Below are positions 1-13,020 of a DNA stretch of 64,000 nucleotides, piece by piece. The position numbers were made by a program, and so were the translations under genes. Each line of letters begins with the position of its first letter. The stretch's first letter is position 1. Below the pieces are notes generated by a model. That model searched no databases and was not told the origin of the DNA. It saw nothing but the letters and a program-made list of their open reading frames with translations. The DNA is taken from the NCBI GenBank assembly GCA_963722295.1, contig CAVRLB010000006.1, positions 1-64,000 of the forward strand, in the 5' to 3' direction. The DNA comes from Brooklawnia sp032229645. GTDB taxonomy: Bacteria > Actinomycetota > Actinomycetes > Propionibacteriales > Propionibacteriaceae.

Positions 1-340
1 ACCTTCTTTTTGGGGGTAGCCGAAGGGGCGTCTCCCAATTAGCGCCGCAACGTGTTTATCAAGAGCAATCCCACCATCACATAGCGGTAAAACCCTCGCG
101 AGCAAACATGGAATGATATAGGAAGTATTTCTTAGGGCTGCCTGGTCAGCCGACCGCCATCGACTGCTGACCGAGCAGATCTGGTGTGTTGCGGGTCTCC
201 GCGCTACGCACCGGCAGCGAGTCCTAGAGACTCCTTGCGAAGCTCTTCGCTGCCAAGCTGCCGTTCCGGGCAGCCTGCGCTGATAGCTGAGCGATCAACT
301 ATTCTGGAACGGTTCGGCCTGCGCTAGCGTTATCGGCATC
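1..340. other. Non-coding left end with a small hairpin
   Basis: No coding region is convincing in this stretch. It holds one imperfect two-armed structure: GGCAGCGA at 213-220 pairs with TCGCTGCC at 247-254, and GAGTC at 219-223 can pair with GACTC at 229-233. No tRNA-like fold or clear promoter could be recognised. The gene to the left lies outside the window. Confidence 0.4.
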
Positions 341-970
341 ATGAACAAGATCGTGGGAATCATCGGTGCCGGCAAGGTCGGCAGCGCCATCGGGCGACTC
401 GCTGCCGACTCCGGATGGCAGGTCCTGTTCTACGACGTCGCTCCTATCGAGAACGTAAACGCAGCTGTGCTTGCCACAGATTCCAACACGCGGTTCGCTG
501 AGTTGCCCGAACTCATCGACACCGCCGACATCGTGGTTCTCGCGATACCCTTCGGGATCGCGTCCGGGGCCGACCTTTCGGCGCTCAGTGGCAAGGTGGT
601 GGTCGATCCCACCAACCATTGGCCCGGGGTGGACGGTCCGATGCCCGAATTGGACGCCTGGCCGGGCTCGACAAGCGGCCTGCTGGCCAGCCACAGTCCG
701 CAGGTGCGTCTGGTCAAGTCGCTCAATCACCTCAGCTATCACGATTTCACGTCGGACGCGCGGTCCGCCGGGGCCTCCCCCAGACGCGCGATCGCCGTGG
801 CCTCCGACGATGCGGCTGCTCGTGAGGTTGCCTGTCAGTTCGTGAACGACATCGGTTTCGATCCGGTGCCGGTGCCCTTCGACCGAGCCAAGCTCCTGGA
901 ACCCGAGGGCCCGGTCTTCGGGCACTGGCTCAATGCGTCCGAAATGCGAGCGGCGCTATCCGTCGTGTGA
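341..970 (+). CDS. NADPH-dependent F420 reductase-like oxidoreductase (NAD(P)-binding)
   Basis: The 209-residue protein opens with a Rossmann dinucleotide-binding strand, GIIGAGKVGSAIGR at about residues 6-19, and a DPTNHWPG segment near residue 90. This resembles the single-domain F420:NADP+ oxidoreductase (FNO/NpdG-like) and YrpB-like reductase family, which moves hydride between NADPH and a flavin-type cofactor or substrate. It is cytoplasmic, with no signal or membrane segments. The length is normal for the family. The real substrate cannot be read from sequence; many actinobacterial members act on unknown compounds. No good Shine-Dalgarno is visible before the ATG. It stands alone, about 90 bases before the DUF222 gene. 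Confidence 0.75.
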   Translation: MNKIVGIIGAGKVGSAIGRLAADSGWQVLFYDVAPIENVNAAVLATDSNTRFAELPELIDTADIVVLAIPFGIASGADLSALSGKVVVDPTNHWPGVDGPMPELDAWPGSTSGLLASHSPQVRLVKSLNHLSYHDFTSDARSAGASPRRAIAVASDDAAAREVACQFVNDIGFDPVPVPFDRAKLLEPEGPVFGHWLNASEMRAALSVV

Positions 971-1063
971 CGCAAGAGCAGACCCAGCGACCACCTCGAA
1001 TCTTTTTTCGATTCTGCTCCCGAATCGCCCGTTTTTGTCAGTGCGTTCGATTAGAGTTGTTTC

Positions 1064-2527
1064 ATGGAGACGACAGTAGGCCACCAGCCGCAGATGTTGC
1101 AGGGTGTCGATCGGGCGGAAAGCCCGACGACAGCGTCGGCCGGCCGCCTTGATGATCCGATTTGTGGTGCGGATCTGCTGGTCAGACCTGCGGGTGCCGC
1201 GGAGGCTGCGGCTGCGTTAGATTTCGCGCATCGGCAGGTGATGGCGTTCGAGGTCGCGGAACTGATCGCGATCTTGCATATGGCCGATTTGTGGGAGGTC
1301 GATTCCGAGGCCGTGCTGGAGGGCATGGAACGGTTGATCACCCCGGGCCATGACGGAACCCCGAGGGTCGGCGAGTTCCTCGCGTTGGAGATCGGTCCTG
1401 TGCTGGGTATCCCGGCCTCACTGGCGTTATCACAGATCGGGTTCGCGCTCGACCTTCGCCACCGGCATCCCCGGCTCTTCCAACGCGTCATCGCAGGCCA
1501 GGTACGGGTGTGGCGGGCCCGGAAAGTGTGTCAACGATGCGCGTGTCTGCCGTTGGATGCTTGCCTGATCGTGGACGAGAAGGTGGCTGACGCCGTCGCG
1601 TTGAAGTCGATCTCCCAGGCGATGAAGGAGCTCGAGGAGTACATCATTTCCGCCGACCAGGATCTGGCCCGCAGGCGTGCGGAAGCGAAGCGGCAGACCC
1701 GGTTCGTCAAGATCTCGCCGATCGATGACGGGCATGTGTCGATCTATGGCGTGGTGAATCCAGAAGATGGGCTCATGTTCGACTTCGTCTTGCGCAAGAT
1801 CGCGGGCGTCTTGCCTGCCAACCCTGATCCCGAGATCGGACGAGACATCGACCTGCGTCGGGCCCAAGCGTTGGGTATCTTGTGCCGGCATTTCCAGAAC
1901 CAGCCCTGCCAACAACCCCAGTTGCCCGACGCGCATCCCAGCAAGGGTTGCGATCGCACCTCCGAACCGCCCGCATGCCCACGCACGGCACAGAGTTCAA
2001 CCATGCCCGTGCACACGCTCGTCGTCCATATCAACGCCGCTGACCCTGCGCTCGATCAGGTGTCCGGGGCATGCCCGCCGACCGGAGTCGCACGAGTCGA
2101 TGACTGGGGACCCCTCCTGGCCGAGCAATTGCCCGCATTCCTGAAGGACTCGAAAGTCATCGTCCGACCCATCGTCGACCCGACAACGATCCAGCCGTCT
2201 GACGCCTATCAAACCCCTGACAAGATGCGGTTCGTCATCGAGCAACGCAACCCGGTCGACGTCTTCCCCTACGGCATCGTGTCGTCCAAACACTGCGACA
2301 TCGACCACACCATTGCGTTCCGAACTGGAGCCAACGCACCCTGCGGCCAAACCCGCCCCGACAATTTGGGGCCGCTATCTCGCAAGGCCCACCGGGCGAA
2401 GACCCACAGCGACTTCCACCTCGAACAGCCCAGTCCCGGTGTCTTCATCTGGACCACCAGGCTCGGCTACCAATATGCCGTCACAGCCCGAGGCACCACC
2501 CGCATCCAGGCACCGGACAGCTCATAG
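1064..2527 (+). CDS. DUF222 / HNH endonuclease-like protein (13E12 family)
   Basis: This 487-residue protein has the DUF222 layout: an alpha-helical N-terminal region (about residues 30-260), a variable proline-rich linker, and a C-terminal HNH-like domain. In the latter the C-D-I-D-H-T segment (about 423-428) and the later GQTRPDNLGPLSRKAHRAKT stretch supply the Cys/His/Asn pattern. This family is common and multi-copy in actinobacteria and is often linked to mobile or repeated loci; its biological role is unproven. The ATG follows an A/T-rich leader with no strong ribosome site. The stop overlaps the end of the convergent glycosylase gene by six bases. No neighbouring transposase or terminal repeats were found. 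Confidence 0.8.
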   Translation: METTVGHQPQMLQGVDRAESPTTASAGRLDDPICGADLLVRPAGAAEAAAALDFAHRQVMAFEVAELIAILHMADLWEVDSEAVLEGMERLITPGHDGTPRVGEFLALEIGPVLGIPASLALSQIGFALDLRHRHPRLFQRVIAGQVRVWRARKVCQRCACLPLDACLIVDEKVADAVALKSISQAMKELEEYIISADQDLARRRAEAKRQTRFVKISPIDDGHVSIYGVVNPEDGLMFDFVLRKIAGVLPANPDPEIGRDIDLRRAQALGILCRHFQNQPCQQPQLPDAHPSKGCDRTSEPPACPRTAQSSTMPVHTLVVHINAADPALDQVSGACPPTGVARVDDWGPLLAEQLPAFLKDSKVIVRPIVDPTTIQPSDAYQTPDKMRFVIEQRNPVDVFPYGIVSSKHCDIDHTIAFRTGANAPCGQTRPDNLGPLSRKAHRAKTHSDFHLEQPSPGVFIWTTRLGYQYAVTARGTTRIQAPDSS

Positions 2528-3361
2528 TTCCATCACGTGGCCGGACGACCCGGCAGGCTGGCAGGCCGGACACCAATACAGGTTCCGGCCGGCGAGCGCC
2601 GCGCCTAGCACCGGAGTTCCGCAGACCAAGCACGGCTCGCCCAGTCTGCGGTAGACGTAGACCTCGCCCCCATGCGCGTCCACCCGGGGCGGGCGGCCCA
2701 TCGCCTCCGGGGTGTGCTGCTCCCCGACCGTGTCAATGCGTCCGGCGGCCATCGCATAGTTCATCAGGCCCACCAGGTCTGCCCAGATCGAGTCGAATAT
2801 CGACCGCGGCAGCACCTTGGCGGGCAACTGCGGGTCGATGCCGTGCCGGAAGAGCACTTCGGCCCGAAAGATGTTGCCCACGCCCGCGAAGACCTTCTGA
2901 TCCATCAGCAGCACCCCGATCGGACGCGCGCTTGCGTGCACCTTGCGCCAGGCGCGCTGTGGATCGGCATCGGCGCGCAACGGATCGGGACCCGATGACG
3001 CGATGACCCCAGACCGTTCGGCCGGATCGATCAGGCGGCACCACTGTGGACCGCGCAGATCAGCCGCGCATCCGTTCGCCGCCACCCGCAGCCGCAGCGT
3101 CTGCGGATTGGGCAGCACCGATTCGACCGGAACGAACCAGAGTTTGCCGATCAGCCCGAGATGGATCCAGACCGTTCGTCCGCCTTCGAAGTCGATCAAC
3201 AGATGCTTGCCGACGGCCTCAGCCCCAACCAGTTCGGTGGCATTCAACAGATCGGCGGCGGCAGCGAACCGGCCCTGCGGACTGGCCACCTGCACCGCCT
3301 TCCCCTCGAATCGCGAATTGAGCCCGGCACTGAGACGGTGAATGACATGACCTTCAGGCAC
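2522..3361 (-). CDS. Fpg/Nei-family DNA glycosylase (Nei2-like)
   Basis: The protein starts MPEGHVIHR, the catalytic Pro2-Glu3 arrangement of bifunctional Fpg/Nei glycosylases that remove oxidised bases and nick the strand by beta/delta elimination. A helix-two-turn-helix segment with KVFAGVGNIFRAEVLF lies at about residues 157-172, and a C-terminal zinc finger of the CLVC...CPAC type lies near 242-268. The length of 279 residues is usual. The MPEGH start resembles the actinobacterial Nei2 group rather than MutM (MPELPE), and a second, MutM-like glycosylase lies at 61.2-62.0 kb. It is transcribed toward the DUF222 gene and its stop codon lies inside that gene's last codons. Confidence 0.88.
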   Translation of the reverse strand: MPEGHVIHRLSAGLNSRFEGKAVQVASPQGRFAAAADLLNATELVGAEAVGKHLLIDFEGGRTVWIHLGLIGKLWFVPVESVLPNPQTLRLRVAANGCAADLRGPQWCRLIDPAERSGVIASSGPDPLRADADPQRAWRKVHASARPIGVLLMDQKVFAGVGNIFRAEVLFRHGIDPQLPAKVLPRSIFDSIWADLVGLMNYAMAAGRIDTVGEQHTPEAMGRPPRVDAHGGEVYVYRRLGEPCLVCGTPVLGAALAGRNLYWCPACQPAGSSGHVMEL

Positions 3362-3404
3362 CCGGCCAGCTTATGCGTGCGGCCCTTGGGTCTAGGCTGG
3401 AGGC

Positions 3405-3713
3405 ATGCTGGTAGCTTTCTCGATCACTCCGTCCACCTCCGGCGAGGACGGCGCCGTGCATGACGCGGTCGCCGCAGCCGTAGCAGTCATCCGCGCGTCC
3501 GGCCTGCCGAACCAGACCGATTCCATGTTCACCACCATCGAAGGCAGCTGGGACGAGTGCATGTCGGTCATCAAGCAGGCCTGCGATGCAGTCGGTGAAT
3601 TCGCGCCACGGGTCTCGCTGGTACTCAAGGCCGACATTCGTCCGGGCTTCAGCGGAGAACTGACCGGCAAGGTGGAGCGCCTCGAGGCAGCGTTGGAGGC
3701 CCGCGGCCGATAG
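3405..3713 (+). CDS. Thiamine-binding / MTH1187-family (UPF0045) small protein
   Basis: A 102-residue cytoplasmic protein beginning LVAFSITPS and containing TDSMFTTIEG and a central VIKQA helix. This is the ferredoxin-like fold of the MTH1187/YkoF-type thiamine-binding family. Relatives bind thiamine or related small ligands; several occur with thiamine uptake genes, but no such gene is nearby. The gene starts 43 bases from the divergent glycosylase start, so the two share a small promoter region. It probably ends as a single-gene unit before the gap leading to the pyruvate oxidoreductase operon. Confidence 0.72.
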   Translation: MLVAFSITPSTSGEDGAVHDAVAAAVAVIRASGLPNQTDSMFTTIEGSWDECMSVIKQACDAVGEFAPRVSLVLKADIRPGFSGELTGKVERLEAALEARGR

Positions 3714-3812
3714 CTCAAGCCGGTCGGACTTAACGTCCTGACAAATCTTCGGCCCCAGCGACAAATACGTCACGAAATCCGTTCCAAAATCGCTCAACTA
3801 GTCAGCCCGGAC

Positions 3813-3831
3813 ATAGGCTACCCTTAGCAGG
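3813..3831. promoter_or_regulatory. Weak DtxR/IdeR-like box upstream of the NifJ operon
   Basis: ATAGGCTACCCTTAGCAGG matches 11 of 19 positions of the DtxR/IdeR consensus (TTAGGTTAGCCTAACCTAA), keeping the TAGG and CCT blocks. It lies about 140 bases before the operon's start codon. The downstream enzymes carry several iron-sulfur clusters, so iron control is plausible, but the match is much weaker than the two boxes at 47.6 and 50.0 kb. Confidence 0.25.
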
Positions 3832-3971
3832 ATAAGCGTTTGGCTCCTAGTAAAGTGAACTTGAAGACGCATTCGTGACAGGTGCGCGGTCGCAACTTGT
3901 ACGGGACGAGCAAATCACTTTCCGCCTGGTTGATCGCGTGCCTCCGATCGACGAGGGCAGGGGTTCTTGCA

Positions 3972-5605
3972 ATGACGGCTACCGACGGCCAACTCGATAT
4001 CACTCAGCTACCTGATTTGGCCGAGGGTGCCGGCCGTGTCGGGCCGGTGCGCACTCGCAGGCCCGTCTATGTCGACCTGCTGCCGCCGTGCAACAACGCG
4101 TGCCCGGCCGGCGAGAACATTCAGGAGTGGCTCCGGCTGATCAAGGAAGGCCAGGCCGAGGCGGCATGGCGGCAGTTGACCCGGGACAACCCGTTCCCTG
4201 CCATTCATGGCCGCGTCTGCTATCACCCGTGTGAGGTGGCCTGCAACCGTCGCGATCTGGACTCCTCGGTCTCGATCCACTCCGTCGAGCGCTATCTCGG
4301 CGACCTGGCGATCGAGAATGGTTGGCGCTTCAACAAGCCGCACAACAACACCGGTTACCGGGTGCTGGTCATCGGCGCCGGCCCCTCGGGCCTGTCGGCC
4401 GCCTACCATCTGGCCCGCGTGGGCCATGATGTCGAGATCCACGACGCGGGCGAACTGCCCGGCGGCATGATGCGCTACGGCATTCCCGAATACCGACTGC
4501 CTCGCGACGTCGTCGACGCCGAAATCAAGCGGATCGAGGACCTCGGAATCAAGATCGTTCTCAACCACCCTGTCAAGGACCTCCTTGAGGAGCAGCGCGA
4601 AGGCGGCTTCGACGCGGTCTTCGTGGCGATCGGCGCGCATCTGTCGCGACGGGTCGAGATCCCCAGCATGGACGCCGGCAAGATGGTCGATGCCGTCGAC
4701 TTCCTGCGCGATGTCGCGTCCGGGGAGAAGCCGAAGATCGGACGCCGAGTGGCCGTCTACGGCGGCGGCAATACCGCAATGGATGCCGCCCGCACGGCGC
4801 GCCGGATGGGCGCCGAAGAGGCCGTCATCATCTACCGCCGAAGCCAAGAGCAGATGCCCGCGCATGCCGACGAACTCGCCGAAGCCGAGCAAGAGGGCGT
4901 GAAGGTGCATTGGCTGCGCACCATCAACGAGGTCGCCGACGACATTGAGGTCGAGATCATGGAACTCGATGAGTGGGGCAAGCCGCACGGCACCGGCAAG
5001 TTCGAGAAACTGCCCGCCGACACCGTGATCATGGCCGTCGGCCAGATCGCCGACACCGGCTTTCTGCGTAACATCCCCGGCCTGCGTTTCGATAGTGACG
5101 TCGTCCAGGTCGACCCCACCACGCTGATGACCGACGTGCCCGGCATCTTCGCCGGCGGCGATGCAGTTCCCTCCGAACGCACCGTCACGGTTGGCACCGG
5201 TCATGGCAAGAAGGCCGCCAAGATGATCGACGCCTGGCTGAACCGCCGCCGCATAGTGCCGACCATCAAGCATCCAGTCGTCGGCTTCGACGATCTGCAC
5301 CTGTGGTATTTCGGCGACCACCCACGCAGCATCCAGTCCGAGCTGTCTCCCGACGAGCGGGTCAGCGATTTCGGCGAGGTCGTGAAGGGCCTCACCGAGG
5401 ACGAAGCGAACTTCGAGGCGCGCCGCTGCCTGAGTTGCGGCAACTGCTTCGAATGCGACGGCTGTCTCGGCGCCTGTCCCGAAGACGCTGTCATCAAGCT
5501 TGGTAAGGGCCACCGGTACCGCTTTGACTACGAGAAATGCACCGGATGCGCGACCTGCTACGACCAGTGCCCCGCGCACGCTATCGAAATGATTGCGGAG
5601 AAGTG

Positions 5606-5606
<1 letters not shown>
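3972..5606 (+). CDS. GltD-like FAD/NAD(P) oxidoreductase with C-terminal ferredoxin domains
   Basis: This 544-residue protein has an N-terminal iron-sulfur helical domain with CNNACPAGENIQEW near residue 40, an FAD-binding GAGPSG near 136 and an NADPH-binding GGGNTAMDAARTARRMG near 263. A C-terminal pair of [4Fe-4S] motifs follows (CLSCGNCFECDGCLGACP and CTGCATCYDQCP, about 486-535). It resembles glutamate synthase small subunits and NfnB-like flavoproteins that move electrons between ferredoxin and NAD(P)H. It sits directly before nifJ with a one-base overlap, so it probably takes electrons from pyruvate oxidation to reduce NADP+. The ATG at 3972 was chosen over the upstream in-frame ATG because homology begins after it and a GAGGGCAGGGG ribosome site precedes it. 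Confidence 0.85.
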
Positions 5607-9349
<3,743 letters not shown>

Positions 9350-9350
9350 G

Positions 9351-10499
9351 ATGGTTGAGTTCGATCCCGAGGCCCTGCAGGCCGCAGCGGAATCCGCCCG
9401 CCAGAAGTCGGCGATGGGCAGCAATGCCACCGACCAACTCGCTCCCGCCTCGGCACTGATCCTCGAGAACGACAGGCCCGCATCGGAGTCGAGCAGCAAT
9501 CTTCGGACGAGCTATATGGGCTTGTCGTTGCGCAATCCCTTGGTGGCATCGGCCGGCCCGCTGAGCCAGAGCCTGGATGGCATCAAGGCGCTCGCCTCCG
9601 GCGGCGTCGGAGCCATCGTGATGTACTCGCTGTTCGAGGAGCAGATCCGGCACGAGGCGGCACGCGAGGCGCAACTGCTCGATCAGGCGTCCGAGAGCTT
9701 CGCGGAGGCGCTGAGCTACTTCCCCACCGAACCGAGCAACGAATCGGGACTGACCCACAGCTATCTACGGCTGATCGAGCAGGCAGTACCGGTGATCGAC
9801 GTGCCGCTGATCGCCAGCCTCAACGGCTCGACGAAGGGCGACTGGTCGAATACGGCGCGGCAGATGGCCGACGCCGGAGCTGCCGGCATCGAGTTGAACA
9901 TCTACTACCTGCCGGGCGACCTGGCGACCACCGGACGAGAGGTCGACGAGCGGTACACCGATATCGTCGCCGATGTGAAGTCGAAGGTCAGCGTCCCGGT
10001 TGCGGTGAAGCTGAGCCCGTACTTCTCCAGCTTCGGCGAGATGGCTGGTCGGCTGGATGCTGCGGGTGCGGACGCGCTGGTGCTCTTCAATCGCTTCCTG
10101 CAGCCCGACATCGATCTCGATCAGCTCAAGGTCGTCTCGGGCTTCGAGTTGTCGAATCCGGACGAGGCGAAACTGCCGCGCAGTTGGATCTCGGCACTGT
10201 ACGGCCGTGTCCATGCCTCGCTGGCCGCGACCACCGGGGTGGAAACCACCCAGGATGTCGTGAAGTACCTGCTGGCCGGCGCCGACGTGGTGATGACGAC
10301 ATCCGCGCTGGTACGCAACGGCGCGTCGTATGCGGGCCAACTGGTCGACGGCGTGACCTCGTGGTTGAACCGTCGTCAGCTGACCCTCGGGCAGGCACGC
10401 GGCATGCTCGCGGTGCCGGCCGACGCGAATGCCGCGGATTACGCGCGTTCTGGTTATGTTTCGGGGCTGGAGCGGGCCAAGAAGGTCTACTCGCGCTAA
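9351..10499 (+). CDS. Dihydroorotate dehydrogenase-like flavoprotein
   Basis: The 382-residue protein has the FMN-binding TIM barrel of class 1 dihydroorotate dehydrogenases: YMGLSLRNPLVASAGPLS near residue 52 and VKLSPYFSS near 215, with a C-terminal phosphate-binding region (GADVVMTTSALVRNG near 310). It is shorter in active-site detail than PyrD and has an extended N-terminus, matching the group annotated as DHODH-like proteins that travel with NifJ. It starts one base after the nifJ stop, behind AAGGAGG, so the three genes form one operon. The role is unknown; a redox partner or pyrimidine-like reductase (PreA-like) is possible. True pyrimidine synthesis is unlikely, as no pyr gene is near. 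Confidence 0.75.
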   Translation: MVEFDPEALQAAAESARQKSAMGSNATDQLAPASALILENDRPASESSSNLRTSYMGLSLRNPLVASAGPLSQSLDGIKALASGGVGAIVMYSLFEEQIRHEAAREAQLLDQASESFAEALSYFPTEPSNESGLTHSYLRLIEQAVPVIDVPLIASLNGSTKGDWSNTARQMADAGAAGIELNIYYLPGDLATTGREVDERYTDIVADVKSKVSVPVAVKLSPYFSSFGEMAGRLDAAGADALVLFNRFLQPDIDLDQLKVVSGFELSNPDEAKLPRSWISALYGRVHASLAATTGVETTQDVVKYLLAGADVVMTTSALVRNGASYAGQLVDGVTSWLNRRQLTLGQARGMLAVPADANAADYARSGYVSGLERAKKVYSR

Positions 10500-10770
10500 G
10501 CGTTTATGGACACATCGGATCGTCGGGGATCATAGCGGCTACCGACAGTTGCGTTGGCTACCGAACATTCCGCAGCCAACGCGATTTTCGTCAGCCGCTA
10601 TCCAGGCGGCAGCGTGCTGCGACATCAAGTTCAGCGTCCGCCGGTGAGTTGGCCCTGAGTCCGGTTCGCGGCGCGCGCGGCATCGCGAACATCGTCGCGA
10701 ACCGCGCGGGGAACCTTAGTAGTAGCCATATCAGTCATACTGCTATGGCACCTTCCGTCTCAGCAGCAGA
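10500..10770. other. Convergent intergenic region (NifJ operon / copA)
   Basis: No gene is seen between the two convergent stops. The main content is the nested inverted repeat at 10532-10601. The remaining bases to 10770 show no clear coding or terminator signal apart from ordinary GC-rich sequence. Confidence 0.5.
10532..10601. repeat. REP-like nested inverted repeat, copy 1
   Basis: Outer arms ATAGCGGCT (10532-10540) and AGCCGCTAT (10593-10601) enclose a perfect inner pair, GCGTTGGCT (10551-10559) and AGCCAACGC (10574-10582). GGCTACCGA occurs twice inside. The same outer ends and GCTACCG unit occur in the convergent gap at 54053-54152, so this looks like a dispersed extragenic palindrome that may act as a two-way terminator. 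Confidence 0.6.
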
Positions 10771-13020
10771 TCAGTGCTTGGGCTTCCAGGTGCGCAACCG
10801 CAGGCTGTTCGTCACCACAAACACCGAACTGAACGCCATCGCCGCGCCGGCGAACATCGGGTTCAGGTAGCCGAGCGCCGCGATCGGGATCGCGCAGACG
10901 TTGTAGATGAACGCCCAGAACAGGTTGCCCCGGATGGTGTTCAAGGTTCGGCGCGAGAGCTTGATCGCGTCGGCGGCGAGCATCAGATCGTGACGCATCA
11001 GCGTCAGGTCGGACGCTGCCATCGCCGCGTCCGTGCCCGAGCCCATGGCAATACCCAGATCAGCCTGGGTCAACGCGGCCGCGTCGTTGACACCGTCACC
11101 GATCATGGCGACCGGAGTCTGGCCGCCGTCCTGCAACTCGGCGACGACGTCGAACTTGTCACCCGGCAACACCTCGGCGCGCACCGCATCGATGCCGACC
11201 TGCTTGGCGACGTATTCGGCAGCCGCCTGGTTGTCGCCGGTCACCATGACAGTGCGCAGCCCCAACTCATGCAGGGCCCTGACGGCGTCGGAAGCACTCG
11301 GTTCGATCGTGTCGGCCACCGCCACAAGTCCGATGACCCTACCGCCATGGGCGACCAGCACTGTGCTGGCACCGCGCGCGGCGGCCTCGGAGGCGGCCTG
11401 ACTGAGCTGCTCGGGCACGCTCAAACCGAGCTGGTCCATCAACGCGGGGTTTCCTGCCGCAGCGCAGCGGCCATCGACCGCCGCCTGAACACCGCGACCG
11501 GGAAGATTGCGGAATCCCTCCAGACTCGCGGCGGTACCCTGATATGCCTTCACGATGGCCCGGGCGATCGGGTGTTCGGACGCGGCTTCCAGGCTCGCGG
11601 CGAGCCTGAGCACCTCGTCCGCGCTGACGCCCTCGGCGGGTACGACCCCGGTCAGGCTCATCTGACCAGCGGTGATGGTGCCGGTCTTGTCGAGCGCGAT
11701 GACCTTGATGCGGTGCGCCTCCTCGAGGGCTTCGGGCCCCCGGATCAGGATGCCCAGCTGTGAGCCGCGCAGCGATCCGGCCAGCAGCGCGGTCGGGGTT
11801 GCCAGACCGAGCGCGCACGGGCAGCTGATGATCAGCACCGAGACCGCCGCGGTCACCGCGAAGGTCGCCGACTCCCCCATCAACAACCAGACGGCCAGAG
11901 TGATCAGCGCCAGCGAGATGACGATCGGCACGAAGACCCCGGAGATCTTGTCGGCCAGCGCCTGGGAGCGAGACTTGCCGGTCTGAGCCAGTTCGACCAG
12001 ATGGGCAATCTGCGACAGTTGAGTGTCGGAGCCGACCGCTGTCGCGCGGACGACCAGTCGTCCGGTGGTGTTGACGGAGGCACCCACCACGGTGCTGCCG
12101 GAGCCGACATCGACCGGCAGTGACTCCCCGGTGATGACCGAGTTGTCGACCGCAGAGTCTCCGGCGACCACCACGCCGTCGGTGGCGATCTTCTCCCCCG
12201 GACGAACGACGAACTCGTCGTCCACCATGAGTTTCTCGATCGGGACGGTGACCTCTGCGCCGTCCCGCAACACCGTGACGGACTTGGCGCCGACCTCGGC
12301 CAGGGCACGCAGCGCAGAGCTGGCGTCCTGCCTGGAACGCGCCTCAATATAGCGTCCGGCAAGGATGAATGTGATGATGCCGACAGCGGCCTCGAAGTAG
12401 ACCGAACTCAATTGATGGTCATGCGAGAGGCTGAACGTCCAGTGGTGGGTCATGCCGATCATACCGGCGCTACCGAAGATCAACGCGACCAGCGACCACA
12501 GATAGGCGGCGCTGGTGCCGAGGCTGATCAGGGTGTCCATGGTGGCCGCGCCGTGCCGCAGGTTGACCAGGGCCGAGCGGTGGAAACCCCAGGCCGCCCA
12601 GGTGACCACCGGGGTGGCCAGCACGAGGCTGACCCATTGCCAGCCCGGGAACTGCAGCGGCGGGATCATGGCCATGGCGATGACCGGCACCGCGAGCGTT
12701 GCCGCCACGATCAAGCGGCGTTTGATCTCCGCCGCCCGATCTCGCGGCTGCTCCTCGGGGACCGGCAGCGCAGCGCCGTACCCGGCGGCCTGCACGGTGG
12801 CGATCAGATCATCGGCGCTCAGCTCGGCGGGAGCCACCACATGGGCCTTCTCGGTGGCGTAGTTGACGCTCGCCTGCACTCCGTCAAGCTTGCCCAGCTT
12901 CTTCTCGATCCGCGCCGCACACGACGCACAGGTCATACCCTGCACGTCGAGTTCGATGATCTGACTCGCCGGCCGTCTCAGGCCGGTGGGATGGACGCCG
13001 TCTGTGGTCCCCGCCGTCAT
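10771..13020 (-). CDS. copA: Copper-translocating P1B-type ATPase
   Basis: The 749-residue membrane ATPase has one N-terminal heavy-metal-binding domain with GMTCASCAARIEKK (Cys31, Cys34). Transmembrane helices with the CPC metal site (ISCPCALGLATP) follow, then the phosphorylation motif DKTGTIT, the HP motif (SEHPIARA) and the hinge GDGVNDAAAL. These define Cu(I) export from the cytoplasm. The length is typical for one-HMA CopA proteins. Its ATG overlaps the copZ stop by one base, and csoR precedes copZ, so the three form a copper-inducible operon. No key residue is missing. Ag(I) may also be a substrate. Confidence 0.96.
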   Translation of the reverse strand: MTAGTTDGVHPTGLRRPASQIIELDVQGMTCASCAARIEKKLGKLDGVQASVNYATEKAHVVAPAELSADDLIATVQAAGYGAALPVPEEQPRDRAAEIKRRLIVAATLAVPVIAMAMIPPLQFPGWQWVSLVLATPVVTWAAWGFHRSALVNLRHGAATMDTLISLGTSAAYLWSLVALIFGSAGMIGMTHHWTFSLSHDHQLSSVYFEAAVGIITFILAGRYIEARSRQDASSALRALAEVGAKSVTVLRDGAEVTVPIEKLMVDDEFVVRPGEKIATDGVVVAGDSAVDNSVITGESLPVDVGSGSTVVGASVNTTGRLVVRATAVGSDTQLSQIAHLVELAQTGKSRSQALADKISGVFVPIVISLALITLAVWLLMGESATFAVTAAVSVLIISCPCALGLATPTALLAGSLRGSQLGILIRGPEALEEAHRIKVIALDKTGTITAGQMSLTGVVPAEGVSADEVLRLAASLEAASEHPIARAIVKAYQGTAASLEGFRNLPGRGVQAAVDGRCAAAGNPALMDQLGLSVPEQLSQAASEAAARGASTVLVAHGGRVIGLVAVADTIEPSASDAVRALHELGLRTVMVTGDNQAAAEYVAKQVGIDAVRAEVLPGDKFDVVAELQDGGQTPVAMIGDGVNDAAALTQADLGIAMGSGTDAAMAASDLTLMRHDLMLAADAIKLSRRTLNTIRGNLFWAFIYNVCAIPIAALGYLNPMFAGAAMAFSSVFVVTNSLRLRTWKPKH

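Noticed and set aside
210..255. tRNA-like fold near the left end
   Set aside because: Only two short stems; no anticodon or T-loop pattern and no CCA-type end.
4008..5579. Long open frame (523 codons) opposite the GltD-like gene
   Set aside because: It is the antisense shadow of a high-GC gene; no family features, no ribosome site, and the sense frame carries clear motifs.
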